From Cryoendolithus antarcticus (taxonomy: Eukaryota > Ascomycota > Dothideomycetes > Cladosporiales > Cladosporiaceae), in assembly GCA_002077065.1 (NCBI GenBank), contig NAJO01000003.1, positions 1,447,568 to 1,511,567 of the forward strand: a DNA stretch of 64,000 nt. Reading direction: 5' to 3'. Made by a program: the position numbers and the translations under genes. Shown in pieces: positions 1 to 11,081 of the stretch; within the stretch, counting starts at the first letter, position 1; each line of letters opens with the position of its first letter. The notes below the pieces were generated by a model. That model ran no database searches. It was not told the origin of the DNA and saw only the letters and a program-made list of their open reading frames with translations.

Positions 1-750
1 GCTGATAGCCCGGCGGATGGAGGCGATCGCGAGAAGACTAATGAGTTCACCAAAAGTGGGTATCCGCTTGGGATCATGGTGAATGTGAAAGGGGAGAGGT
101 TTGTGGACGAGGGTGTCGATCTGAGGAACTACACTTACGCCAAGTTCGGACGGGCGATATTGGAGCAGCCTGAGGGTGTCGCATGGCAAATCTGGGATCA
201 GCAGGGTGTAGCGTACTTGAGGAAAGAGGAGTACCGAGATGAGATTGTGAGAAAAGTGTGGGCTGATAGCATCGATGAACTTGCTGCGAAACTGGGGAAG
301 GACGGACTGCAGGACTCGACGAGACTGGCACAGACCGTGAAGGATCTCAACGACTGCATTGAAGCGTTTGGCAAAGAGAAGCCAGATATCAAGCTCAATC
401 CTAGCCTTCGAGATGGCCTGTCTACGCAGTCATCCACTAGACGACTAGAGTTGGCGAAGTCGAATTGGGCCATCCCGATCAAGCAAGGTCCTTTCTTGGC
501 TGTCAAAGTGACTTCAGGCATTACCTTCACCTTTGGCGGACTCTCGATCGACCCTGAGGATGCTGGTGTACTGCGAGAGGATAGCAGCAAGATCGAAGGC
601 CTGCATTGTGCAGGCGAAATGGTCGGCGGGTTGTTCTATGGCAATTATCCTGGTGGGTCTGGCTTGACTGCGGGCGCTGTGTTCGGGCGGAGAGCCGGGA
701 AAGTCGCGGCGGAGAGGGCAACAAGGGTGAGAGACGAGAAACAGAAGTGA
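1..750 (+). CDS. FAD-dependent oxidoreductase, tricarballylate dehydrogenase-like (5' truncated)
   Basis: The frame is open from the first base, so the N-terminal half, including the dinucleotide-binding GxGxxG, lies outside the window. The visible 249 residues match the C-terminal part of the FAD_binding_2 (fumarate reductase/succinate dehydrogenase flavoprotein) family. A VNVKGERFVDEG segment is followed by a cap-domain region, and the end carries the typical FAD-closing signature GLHCAGEMVGG..YGNYPGGSGL and a C-terminal helix with GRRAGK. Such proteins oxidise or reduce small dicarboxylic or tricarboxylic acids using FAD. The closest style is the TcuA/CobZ tricarballylate dehydrogenase group, but the substrate cannot be fixed from this fragment. 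The stop is TGA at 748-750. No intron is visible in this piece. Confidence 0.8.
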   Translation, partial: ADSPADGGDREKTNEFTKSGYPLGIMVNVKGERFVDEGVDLRNYTYAKFGRAILEQPEGVAWQIWDQQGVAYLRKEEYRDEIVRKVWADSIDELAAKLGKDGLQDSTRLAQTVKDLNDCIEAFGKEKPDIKLNPSLRDGLSTQSSTRRLELAKSNWAIPIKQGPFLAVKVTSGITFTFGGLSIDPEDAGVLREDSSKIEGLHCAGEMVGGLFYGNYPGGSGLTAGAVFGRRAGKVAAERATRVRDEKQK

Positions 751-2227
751 TGGGCGATCTGAAGGGCTCAACAGTCGTTCACTCAGTGATGTGGATCGTC
801 CCTGTGGAGTGTCGCTAACAGTGGAGAGGTATTCCTGTTCACTGTGGTCGTCAGTCTCTAGCAAGCTCCCTAACGAAGGTGCGTTGCCCAGCACAATACC
901 ACGGAGCGCGACGTCTTGATGCTTCCACGCAAAGCCTGCTCTCTCTTGGAACTTGATATCTTAAGTCCCTTGCGCGGGCCAAGTGGCAACAGCACCGATG
1001 ACTGTCGAATCCTCGTGGAGAGGCGGTCTCCGAAGGCAAGAGCATCATGATACCTGCTAGAGGCATTGCATGCTGTCCCCGAAGCAATGCGAACGTCACG
1101 ACGTCTCGGTAGATGCTCCTTAGCTGAACCAATGAAGTCGTGAATTCGAGATCTCTCGCATCGTCTTGATCAGCGGCTGACGGCCATGGCCTTGCTAGAT
1201 GAACCTTCCCGATGACCAATGGCATGGCTGTGGTGATATCTATGGAGTTGGTAGCTCATCGAGAGCTTCACACGGTCTAGGAGAATGCGCTTGTGGATAC
1301 GTGCGCTCTGCAAATGTTGTTGGAAGCAAAACGATGCATCTTGGTGGGTCAAGGTGTCTCGGCCACATTGGGCAGCACCCCGGGCAAGTTCATTTGCTCA
1401 AATGTAATCGCGGGTTGGCCCGGCGCATGGGCGGCTCGGGTCAATGCATTGCGACCGCTCTGGCCAGGATTATCTGAGTCGCGATTGCCAAAGTTCACAG
1501 CACTGAGACGCGAAGCACAACACAGCGACAACGCAGATGGCAGGGCAGCACGGCAGCGATGGAGGCTGCATGTCCCAGATGGCAGAGTCGCACAGCATAC
1601 AGCCAGACATCAAGTGTAATTTGGCCACGACAACATGATTGGTTGCAGACCGATGCTGTAGCGTATCGAGAAGGAGATTGGTGTGAACGCCACTCCCATT
1701 TTCTCGTGGCTTTGCTTGCCGCACTCCCTCCCCCGAGCCTCCTCCCAAGCTGCCCCAAGGTGCACGCATGAAACGCGTCCCCCTCTGATCCTCCTGTCGT
1801 CGTCATTTAGCTGCATTGAGCGGCGGAATTGTGTCATTGTTGTACCATTTGTGACAGAAGTACTTACATACACCCATCGAAGAGTGTCGTCGCCGCCACG
1901 AGGCCAGACTTGGACCCACGCAAAGCAAAGCACTCCACACCCCGGCCTAGCGCCTGCTGCCACGGGAAGCGCGACCCAAACCGTGACCCTCGACAGCTCT
2001 CTCTTCGCTGCTTCATCGGCGAATCCCTCGTGGCTACATACATCAACACACGCATACACAACACCACTGCATTGCGCCGCAGACGTTGCGCGCCCAGCTA
2101 ATCGCTCACTCACTCACTTATCACCGTCGCGACATCGCCAGCCTCTTCTTGTCGTCCGACTGCGTGTAACCGGTCTGACTGCGCGTGTGTCATTGTCTCC
2201 GCCCGGCGTGGGCATTGAGGTTCTCCG
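751..2227. other. Intergenic region, no supported gene
   Basis: About 1.5 kb between the flavoprotein stop and the phosphatase start. Open frames here are short, lack splice logic and have no recognisable protein character. The last few hundred bases are C/T-rich with repeated TCACTCAC-type pyrimidine runs, as is common in fungal promoters and 5' UTRs. Confidence 0.5.
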
Positions 2228-4235
2228 ATGAGTTCTCAGACACCGGCGCCGCCAAGCGCAGGACAGGGTCTAGGTGAGTCGCAACATGCCATACTCGCTG
2301 ACCAACGTCACCTGCTCGGGGATAAGGCGTCACGACGTCTACTAACCTGCTCATCAGGCTCATCGCTACAGCCTCTCCAAACATCTGCGCAAGCATCGCT
2401 CGATCCCGGACGAAGCGATACACAATCACCACTGGGTAGAGTACAGGGTGGCGCATTACCTGCTTCGACGGAGCAGACCTCACCTGCGGCCCCGGGCGCA
2501 CAAGGTGTTGGCGCACCCAGCAATGCTGTGGATGGCGTAGAAAGGAGTAGCGTGAAGCGGAGCTTCGGCGACCGGCGGAGAGATGCCAGTACGAGTAGTA
2601 AGCGGTCGAACAGGCAGGTTACGAATGAGAAGTCATCACAGCCCTCAGGACTTGCCAGTGCACAGGCGTCAAGTCAGCCAAAGCCGAAGAAGAAGGGATT
2701 CTTGTCTTTCCTGAGTTGTTGCAGTGGGCCGGACGATAGCACCGAGCTTGGGTCTTCAGAATTAGCACAGCCATCGAAGACACCTGCATTGGTGCAGCCT
2801 TCGCGAGCAAAGCAACCTCAAGCCTCGTCGCAAGCGCCGAACGCTAGTGCGACGAACACGAGTGCAGATGCTTCGAAGGAGGTCATTGACGAGAAGGCTG
2901 GTCAGGCACCGGCTTCGAACACGGCACCTGTCATAGCAGCTGCCATCCCGACAACAGCCTCGGACCCGGAGAAGCAGATCTACCCACAAAGTCAGCCTCC
3001 GCCAGCGATTCCAACAACGACCGCACAGCAACCTCAGAACAGCATACCTCAACCTACAGGTCAGGCACCTACCCAGACATCATTTCCCGAAGCTACCACC
3101 AATCGTGAAGTACCTAGCTCGGCGCAACAGCCAGCATCGCCACCTAGCCTTGATACCTCACATGCTGGACTTGGCATGGCCGCAGGAGCAGTTGGTGTTG
3201 CTGGGCTGGCTGGTGCTGGACTAGCTGCCGCCCCGCATGTGAACGTACAAGCACCCACACCCACCGCACCGCAGCCGAAAGACGAAGATGCCATCATAGC
3301 GGATCGAACACCTGAACAACAGCACCGAGACGAGGACATCGAGATGAATGATGCAGGCGTTTCCCTACCGCTCTCCAAGGACGACGTGCCTGGTGGATCT
3401 GCGGATGCTGACCCTACGCACGCACGGAGAGAGTCAAACGGATCGAGCCCCAGGGATCTTCCACCACCACCGCCGTTGAAGGAGCGGCAAGCACAAGTGG
3501 GTAATGCACAAGCTGTTGACAACAGCGCAAGTGGATCCGGCTCCAACATTTTCGCTGCCACCCCGGCACCAATTGCACCTAGTACACACGAGAGTCAAGT
3601 GTCAACACCAGATCAAAGTCAGAGATGGCTTTTACCGGCGATCAAGCCTGAGCTCAGGGGCCGGAAGTGCCTGGTACTCGATCTGGACGAGACACTAGTG
3701 CACAGCAGCTTCAAGGTTCGTTCGCGGTATCATCGCAATCAAGTAGCCCAGCCTAGCTAACACATTTCCGCAGATCCTACACCAAGCCGACTTCACGATC
3801 CCTGTCGAAATCGAAGGCCAATACCACAACGTCTACGTTATAAAGCGACCCGGCGTCGACGCCTTCCTCAAGCGCGTTGGTGAAATATACGAAGTCGTCG
3901 TCTTCACTGCCTCGGTCTCAAAGTACGGAGACCCGCTGCTGGATATCCTTGACATCTCGAAGTCTGTACATCACCGACTGTTCCGCGAGAGTTGTTACAA
4001 CCACCAGGGCAACTACGTGAAGGATCTCAGTCAAGTCGGGCGACCACTGGAGGAGACGATCATCATCGACAATTCGCCTACGAGCTACATCTTCCACCCG
4101 CAGCATGCTGTGCCGATATCGAGTTGGTTTAGTGATGCGCACGATAACGAGTTGGTGGACTTGGTACCATTTTTGGAGGACTTGGCTGGGGACCAAGTGA
4201 GAGATGTATCAGTTGTGCTGGATGTTGCATTGTGA
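2228..4235 (+). CDS. PSR1: PSR1/PSR2-like FCP1-homology (NLI-interacting factor) phosphatase
   Basis: Three exons: 2228-2273, 2358-3715 and 3774-4235, giving about 621 residues. Intron 1 (84 nt) has GTGAGT, a TACTAAC-type branch point and CAG; it is stop-free and a multiple of three. Intron 2 (58 nt) is GTTCGT..CAG and splits the phosphatase domain just after the catalytic loop. The catalytic [11 protein letters not shown] (DxDxT) is near residue 456, and the C-terminal domain continues with VFTAS, ESC and the conserved IIIDNSP and [11 protein letters not shown]. These are diagnostic of FCP1/SCP-type HAD phosphatases. The roughly 450-residue N-terminal part is Pro/Gln/Ala/Ser-rich and probably disordered; near residue 130 it carries [12 protein letters not shown]. 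Yeast Psr1/Psr2 are plasma-membrane phosphatases held by palmitoylated cysteines and needed for sodium-stress signalling with Whi2. The family call is secure; the stress role is by homology. Confidence 0.9.
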
Positions 4236-5098
4236 GAGCCTCGACAGATGCGAGTGTCAAGTCGAGTTCTTGGGTTGACAGCGCAACAATGCAGGAACTA
4301 GCTTCCAGACATGAGAGCGTTCCGAGCGGACACGATATCGAAGCTACTGCCCAGCGAAACGTTCGATCGACGAGGCGCATTTGCATCCGCCTTTGCAAAG
4401 TATACATACACCAGTCTTTTAGCATTCGGAAGTCACGCGTCAGAAGATACCAAAGCTCGACATTCGTGTCATTTGCTGAAGCGGAAACTTCATTTCCTTT
4501 GTATTGCATTAGTGGAGCGGACTAGGCATGGGAGGGAGAAGGCACTAGAAAGCAACATGGGGGCCTCTGTGCGACTAAGATACCAAGTTGACTGTCTTTT
4601 GGGCGTTTCCGCGGGAGGTGGATTACTGGACTATACTTACACATCAAAGCACTGCGGTATGCCCAACGTGGTTGTGGCGAGGTTGGAATGCTTGGCTGGC
4701 ATGGCTTCCGAGTGCATTGATGAAGCTTCTATCGATCATTGTCGCAGCAGTGACTCTGCACAAGTCTACCTACCGGCAGAGCGAACAATTGGAAACCTGA
4801 GCAGGCTGGCACACTGTCAACGGCCTCATGTTCGGGTCCCTTACTAAGTACTCCGACGTGTACAGTTGGGCCGGTGGCAGCCGCGAAAAGCAAGCATGGG
4901 CGTAGTAGCGTCAGCATAGGATACCGCATTAGTATAAGCATAATCGTGTACTGGTATTCGTCCAGTTCCGTCCCTGCCCATCCATCTGCCTCGACTGCGA
5001 GCCGCGTCCGAGTCGGCCACTGAAGTGAGTCGATTGGCAGTCCATCGAGCCATCACGAAGCCACCACAGTTCATGAATCTGCAGTTCGCGACCTCTGA
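4236..5098. other. Convergent 3' intergenic region
   Basis: About 860 bp between the convergent phosphatase and OGFr-domain genes. A 178-codon open frame at 4311-4847 (+) begins just after the phosphatase stop and has no domain or protein-like composition. I read the stretch as 3' UTR plus spacer. Confidence 0.45.
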
Positions 5099-5761
5099 TC
5101 AGCTCTGCACCTTCTTCACCCCACTTACTCCACCCTTCCAGTCCCGCAGCCACTTCACGCCCTCCGCCTCGTCATCGTCTTCGTCTGGTGGTAGATGCAA
5201 TCCCCGCTCCGCCGCACGCTTCCAGTACATCAAACTCCTCGCACTCACTGCTTTCTTCACGTCGTCACTTTCCAGTAAAATTCTCCAGAATGCCGCCGCT
5301 TCGTCGCCACAACCTAGAACTCGCAGGGAGCGGATGATGCGAGTGATGCGTAGGTGGTTGTGATTGAACCTGCTCAGCCACCGGCTCGGACTCGTATGAA
5401 CCCTTTCCGTCGCCGTGACGAACGTAGTGCCAGTACTCGAGACATCGACCTTGAGACCGTAGAACACCATCATCCTCCCAAACGCCCTCCTCAACTCCCC
5501 TCTCAGCTCGTCACTCGCGGCGAATGCTTCGGCGATTTGTTGCGTTACGATCGGAGCTGAGGCGAAGGCTGAGTGCTCTGGTAGCGGGAAGAGCAGCTGG
5601 ACGTAGTCGTGTGAGAACTCGAGGCGGGTGTCGGGCCAGGCAAGGATTTGGGGGAGGGTACCAGAGGAAGGATCGGGCAAGTAAAGGGTGGGGGAGAAAA
5701 AGCGGAGGAGGAAGGGGGAGGAGGCGTCTATCGATGAGGAGGGAGATGCGGTTGTAGACAT
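5099..5761 (-). CDS. Opioid growth factor receptor (OGFr) N-terminal-domain protein
   Basis: A 220-residue protein when started at the ATG at 5761. An in-frame ATG at 5953 would add 64 Arg/Ser/Thr-rich residues, and I prefer the inner start because the domain begins directly after it. The sequence LLRFFSPTLYLPDPSSGTLPQILAW, then LEFSHDYVQLLFPLPE, matches the OGFr_N domain (PF04664). The late motif HLRITRIIRSLRVLG is also typical of that domain. The C-terminus is acidic and then Lys-rich. In animals the domain belongs to a receptor-like nuclear protein. Fungal members are widespread but functionally uncharacterised, so no role is assigned. It is divergent from SNX41 across about 0.65 kb. Confidence 0.8.
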   Translation of the reverse strand: MSTTASPSSSIDASSPFLLRFFSPTLYLPDPSSGTLPQILAWPDTRLEFSHDYVQLLFPLPEHSAFASAPIVTQQIAEAFAASDELRGELRRAFGRMMVFYGLKVDVSSTGTTFVTATERVHTSPSRWLSRFNHNHLRITRIIRSLRVLGCGDEAAAFWRILLESDDVKKAVSARSLMYWKRAAERGLHLPPDEDDDEAEGVKWLRDWKGGVSGVKKVQS

Positions 5762-6416
5762 CCTGGTGGATGGCTGTTGGTGGTGCTCCGCCTTGTTGGT
5801 CCTGGGGTTCACCGATATGGAGATGCGGTGGCGAGTCGTGAGCCGCTTCGTACTGGGTGTGAGGCGCGGTGTTCGAACAGCCCCGATGCAATATCTATTC
5901 GTGGATGAGGATAAGTATCGCAGTGCATCAAGTAGTCGTAGCCCAGTGATCATGTGAGTCTGATAGGTGATTGTTGTTGCAAAAAGACGAATTCGAAAGT
6001 GAATGGGAGCGAAATGAAGTGAAGCAGAGTGAAAGCGATCATTAACGACTTGACCTTTTACTGCCTGGGCTGGCTATTATTTGTTAATCAAGGCCGTCAT
6101 TTTGCCCAATCTATTTGCCTTTCTGCATCGATGCTGCCTATGTATTGATGAGTTGGAGGTCCAGCTTGAGCTGGAGGTTCACTTCGTAAGGATACACATT
6201 TGAGTTCTCTTGGCGTTTACCTCATCATGCAGGCAACTGCTACCAGAGCACATGGCCGCATCTGCTGGCTAGAAGCCATGCACTGCACTTGCTACAGTTT
6301 CACTACTGAAAGACTCTTATTGTGACACTGTACTTTCTACATAGCGCAGCTCATAATACACTCGCCGATCAACGGCGCCCTTGCCACCGATCCAAAGCCT
6401 CAAGCTCCTCGTGAAC
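5762..6416. other. Divergent promoter region (OGFr-domain gene / SNX41)
   Basis: About 655 bp between two divergent starts. It is more AT-rich than the flanking coding DNA and must hold both promoters. No unambiguous TATA box or repeated operator-like element was seen. Confidence 0.4.
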
Positions 6417-8404
6417 ATGTGGGACGACGAGGACAACAACCCATATGGATCCTTCCAGCGCCGAGGCAGCGAAGGCAGCGATATTCAGAGTCCAGTAGAG
6501 CGTTCGTCGGGCCCGCCAAAGTCACCTCTGGCCAACAAGCTGACCCTAAGTCCCCAGGCTACGAGCGACCCACTACTCCACCCTCAGGCAACTCTTCTCC
6601 TGACCAACAGCCCCAATTCCTAACCAAGTCAGCGGAGCTGAGCGACGAAGAGCTGAACGATGACCGACCGCGGGGGCAGAAGATCGATCCTCCTAAAGGT
6701 GGCTACGATAGCCGGATACAGCAGATCTTGTACGAGCAGCCGGAGCTGGAGATCCTGATCGTGCAGGCAGCCAAGAATCACGAGGGCGGAGGGAGCTTCA
6801 TTGCGTACACGATCCGGACGAGCGATGTCGAGGTGCGGAGACGATACTCGGAGTTCGCATCATTGCGATCTGTCCTAGTTTCGCTGCACCCAACGTTGAT
6901 CATCCCGCCCATACCCGACAAGCACTCATTTGCGGACTATGCTTCAAAGCCGACCAAGGCAAAAGAGGACACTGGGATCATAGAGCTGCGACAGCGTATG
7001 CTTGGGACATTTCTCAATCGGTGTAAGCGTATGAAGCAAGTGCGAGAAGACGGTGTATGGTGGCGCTTCTTGGATCCGAACGCCAGCTGGAGCGAAGTGC
7101 TGCACTCACATCCTGCCGCTTCGGTGCCAAAGAATATTCTCAAAGCTCCACCACTCGACCCGGCAAATCCTACAGATGCGCACCAGTGGCTTCCCGTACC
7201 TAGTCAGAGCGCGAAGCTGAGGTCGGGATCTGCGAGCTCTTCTGGAACGCCCAACTCACCTCCCGTCTCTGCGAGCACGCCGTCTGCTGCTGCGCATAGC
7301 ACGCCCAGCATACAGTATGCACGTTTCCCGCCAGCAGGCGCAAATTTACGAGAGGAAGACATGGACCCCTATTTCTCTTCTTTCGAGAGCAATACGAAGG
7401 AGCTGGAGACTCTTCTAACGGGCTCCATGGAGAAGGTCAACCAGCGGCTACTGCGACATCTTTACAGTCTGGGCGACGATCTGATGGATCTTGGTGCACG
7501 ATACAACGCTTTCTCACTCAGTGAGCAGAGTCAAAGCGTTGCCCACGCAATCGAGAAGACTGGCCAAGCGTGCGACTTTACGTATATAGCATCCCGAGAC
7601 ATGTCGTCTGCTCTCTCAGCCGGCTTCGCTGAGCCATTGCGAGAGAATGCGCAATTCGCCAGCGTTGTCCGCTCGGTCCTCAAGTACCGTGTGCTGAAGC
7701 GGGTGCAGGAGGAGATGACGCGAGACGAGCTGGAGAAGAAGCGCACCTCACTCGACCAACTTGAGCGCTCAGAAGCGGAAGCAAAACGAATAGATCAGTA
7801 CATGACCTCTTCTGGCATACACAACGCACCCCGTAGAACACCCTCCAACGGCAGCCAGACCGATCGTGCGACTCGCAATCGCGAAGAAGACAATACATCT
7901 GTCGACTCCGACTTTCCATCTAACACCACAGTGCCGTCGGCTCCTCAAGGGAATGACTACGCTTCACCTGCACCCTCGTCACCCTCGCCAGCTAACGGAC
8001 ACAAGCGCGCTACCTCGGGTGTTGCAAACAAGCTGTTCGGCCGACTGACATACGCTATACAAGGTGTCACAGATGCAGACCCACAGCGTGCAAGGCAAGA
8101 TGCATTAGGCAAGACAAAGGAAAGTCTCGTGCATTTGGAAGAGGCTCTTGAAGTCAGTAGACGCGATGTCAAGGATGCTAGTCAAGGGGTGATGGAGGAG
8201 TTGCGGCGATTCCAGGTTGACAAGGAGGGTGATCTGGAGGGGTATATGGTGAGTTTGCACTACGTGCCCAGAACAACTCCACGATATCTGGCGCTGACAA
8301 TGATCTAGTTGAACTTCGCTCGCGCACATGTGGAATGGAGTAAACGGAGTATGCATGAGTGGCAGAGTGCGAAGGCGGAGGTCGGGAAGATCGAGGTGAG
8401 GTAA
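6417..8404 (+). CDS. SNX41: Sorting nexin SNX41 (PX-BAR, Atg20/Snx41 family)
   Basis: Start MWDDEDNNPYGSF is the characteristic N-terminus of fungal SNX41. Proposed exons are 6417-6501, 6558-8248 and 8309-8404, giving 623 residues. Intron 1 (56 nt, GTTCGT..CAG, CTGAC branch) was inferred because the MWDD start and the PX domain lie in different frames, and this is the only pair I found that joins them with a good acceptor. Intron 2 (60 nt) is GTGAGT..CTAG. The PX domain (about residues 80-200) shows RRYSEF and PPIPDKHS, which bind phosphatidylinositol 3-phosphate. The rest is a BAR-like helical region, with helices around ESNTKELETLL and VLKRVQEEM. Snx41/Atg20 complexes act on endosomes in retrieval of cargo and in selective autophagy. 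It lies 265 bp upstream of VPS72 on the same strand. Confidence 0.88.
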
Positions 8405-8669
8405 TTCTTACGGCATATCGAAGTAATGAGTAGCATGGAGGTACATAGATCGTACGCGATGATAGCAACCTATCGATCACGTCCTGTGACTTTCCCTATG
8501 CACTCGAAATGTCGCCTCTGTTGCTCGAGTATGAGATTTTGCCGTCAAACGCCGGCTCTGAACTCTCGGCCCGTTCTCCGTTCGGCATGCCGACCTCGAA
8601 TTGCTCAACTTGCGATTAACATACGCGACACTCATACGCGACACTCAGACGGCCGAGCGATGACCCGCT

Positions 8670-10580
8670 ATGTCATCCTCATCCGGCACCGACTCCTCCG
8701 ACTCAGAGGAGGATATCACCACCACCGGTCTCGTCGCGACTCGCGCTCCACGCCACACAGCCGGTAACCTATACCAAACCCTACGCGCCAATCTTGACGA
8801 CGAGGAGCTGCAGAAATCACTACTAGAGGAAGACGAACTTGATGATGCGGAAGACTACGAGGGCTCCGAGCGGGAGGATGACGATGCGGCTATGGAGAGC
8901 TCGAGCTCCGAGGACGAGGGGAAGGGCGATGGAGATGCAGAGGACTTGGAGGGGGAGAAGGAGTTGAGGAAGGCGGAGCGGAAGGAGCAGATGAAGAGGA
9001 AGAGGGGACAGGATGCGAGACTGAAGATCTCCGGCATTGCGTCGGGCAGGCCTGCGAAGAGAGTGAGGATTGAGACGCTTGAACAGGGCGAAGAGGCAGC
9101 TGGGGAGCAAGCCGAGGCCAAGGAGAAGAAGCGCAAGAAGAGCGAGCGCTCCAACTGGCTGCCTGAAGCCGCAGATATGCCTGTTCGCCAATCGCACAGA
9201 AGTCTGGCTGTCGCGAACCGAGAAGTCACCCACGCCAACTTGAAGGTGTCGGCTGAGAGGAGTGAGAAGCAGAGGAAGCTCATGGCCGATGCGGCAGTCA
9301 AGGTCAGGGCAAACGTAAAGATGGATCTGACTCAGGCGCAGAGGTTGGAGAAGTGTAGGAGGATCGAAAGGGAGACTGCGAAGGAACTTGGCAGGTTTGA
9401 GAGGGAAGAGGCGGAGAGGATGAGGCTGAGGGAGGAAGCGTTGGCTGCTAAGAGACGAAGAGCATTGGAGGGGCCGATCATTAGTGTCTGGAGTGGTAGT
9501 GGAGTCTACGAGGATGAGAAGCTGAAGGTCAAGAGGATGGGTGGGAAGACGTTGGCGGAGTATGAGGTGGAGGCTAGCAAGAAGGAAGAGGAGTCTAGGA
9601 GAAAGGCAGAAGATGCGAAGAGGAAGGAGGCAGAGCGCGCTGAGGCAGCAAAGAAGGAGACTGATCGCGTAGAGTGGCAGCAGAAGGAGATCTCAAGGCG
9701 AGAGCAGGAAATTCTTGAGACAGAGCGTTTGGAGGCCGAGAAGGCAGATTTGATCCAGAAGGCGGAAACTGCTACGCCTCTGGACTTCGGCAATCGGGCG
9801 AACGGCGACTCAAGACCGACGACAGCTGGCGCAGACGCCGGTGCTAGTCGCAGTAATACTGCCGGTCCACCCAAGGTGTCCTGGCTATCCGGCATCGTGG
9901 ACTATGCGACCACAGCGGCCTCGTCGAAGGACAAGATGACCTCGTCACTGAATGCAATAGAGTCGATTGAGGTGACGGCGGTGCAGCATACGCCTGCCCC
10001 GCCAGCAGAGCCCACCGCTTCTGCTGACGAAGCGCCAGCAGTGCATCACGCGTACCCTGCTTGGCCGCCAGGCGGCACAACATCTACTTTTCACGCCCAG
10101 TCCGCAGCTACCAACCCAGCCTCTGCTCCTACCATGGTCGTCCATCCCGTACTGCGCGAGCAAGCCCAGCGGACCCTCGTCATCCTCGAGTCCTTCCCCA
10201 CCCTTGAGGGGGCGCCTGCCAAGAATGCATCAAAGACATCACTCGACCCAACGCCTGTCTCCGTCCTTCTGCTTCCATCCTCGCATCCACCCTTCACGTC
10301 CGACGAATCGCGCTACCTTACCAAATCAGTCCGTCCGCGCAGCGAAGGCGTGCCTCCAGATCCGCCGGCCAAAGCCCTGTGTGCTGTCACAGGCTGGAAG
10401 GCAAAGTACAGGGATCCGAAGACGGGGCTGGAGTATGCTGATATGCAAGTCCACAAGATTCTGCAGAGAGTGCTTGCCGGAGGGTGCGCTTGGAGTGGTG
10501 TGCTAGGTGCGTGGGTCGGGCCTAGCTATGGAAGAATGGGACGTCCGGCTAAGGGAGTCGTTGAGGGGTTCGGCGGATGA
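8670..10580 (+). CDS. SWC2: VPS72/YL1 family, SWR1-complex subunit Swc2
   Basis: A 636-residue single-exon protein. The N-terminal YL1 domain contains RSNWLPEAADMPVRQSHR-type sequence, flanked by long Glu/Asp-rich stretches (residues about 45-110) that in Swc2 bind the H2A.Z-H2B dimer. A Lys/Arg/Glu-rich predicted coiled coil follows (about 225-365), then a low-complexity linker. Near the C-terminus is a YL1_C motif, GWKAKYRDPKTGLEYADMQ, with VHKILQRVLAGG. Swc2 is the histone-recognition subunit of the nuclear SWR1 remodeller that deposits H2A.Z. Length and domain order match the family. No intron is needed. Confidence 0.9.
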   Translation: MSSSSGTDSSDSEEDITTTGLVATRAPRHTAGNLYQTLRANLDDEELQKSLLEEDELDDAEDYEGSEREDDDAAMESSSSEDEGKGDGDAEDLEGEKELRKAERKEQMKRKRGQDARLKISGIASGRPAKRVRIETLEQGEEAAGEQAEAKEKKRKKSERSNWLPEAADMPVRQSHRSLAVANREVTHANLKVSAERSEKQRKLMADAAVKVRANVKMDLTQAQRLEKCRRIERETAKELGRFEREEAERMRLREEALAAKRRRALEGPIISVWSGSGVYEDEKLKVKRMGGKTLAEYEVEASKKEEESRRKAEDAKRKEAERAEAAKKETDRVEWQQKEISRREQEILETERLEAEKADLIQKAETATPLDFGNRANGDSRPTTAGADAGASRSNTAGPPKVSWLSGIVDYATTAASSKDKMTSSLNAIESIEVTAVQHTPAPPAEPTASADEAPAVHHAYPAWPPGGTTSTFHAQSAATNPASAPTMVVHPVLREQAQRTLVILESFPTLEGAPAKNASKTSLDPTPVSVLLLPSSHPPFTSDESRYLTKSVRPRSEGVPPDPPAKALCAVTGWKAKYRDPKTGLEYADMQVHKILQRVLAGGCAWSGVLGAWVGPSYGRMGRPAKGVVEGFGG

Positions 10581-11081
10581 TTGGATTCGAGGATCATATC
10601 ACGAGTGAACGAACAAAGAGCGCGTCTGCCAATAATCAGATAGCATACCCACATTCCTCGAAGGGACACGTTGTACAGGTATTCGTGGTGTAGTAGGCGA
10701 GCTCCAGCCTCGGGAGATGAGACGTGCAAACGCGGTGCTTGTACAAATATACCCGCACTTTGTGGTGCACTATGACAGTCAATGTCGTGCAGCGTAGCGG
10801 CCTTCCACATAGGAATTCGTAATATATTTCTCCCAAAGATAATGATGCGGTGAAGTGTACACCAGAATACCGCCCAGTCTGGAGTGAAGCAGCGGTGCCA
10901 AGCCGAGGCCCCACTTCGTTGCCAGGGTCGCGTGCTGTCTCTGCTCATCGGAACTGGTTTGTAAGACTGTATCTTGACCATCAACGAACGATAAAGTCGC
11001 TCATATCCCCAAAGCGTGCCGTCCATTCCCCACACTCCACACACGCAGCACCAGGGTTCCCCAATTTGCGGAGAAAGCGCA
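10581..11081. other. Intergenic region, promoter of PIN1/ESS1
   Basis: About 500 bp between two genes on the same strand. Nothing coding is supported. The stretch just before the ATG is rich in C/A and probably is the 5' UTR. Confidence 0.4.

Noticed and set aside
4311..4847. A 178-codon plus-strand open frame after the phosphatase
   Set aside because: It starts within 80 bp of the phosphatase stop, has no domain and lies in a convergent 3' region.
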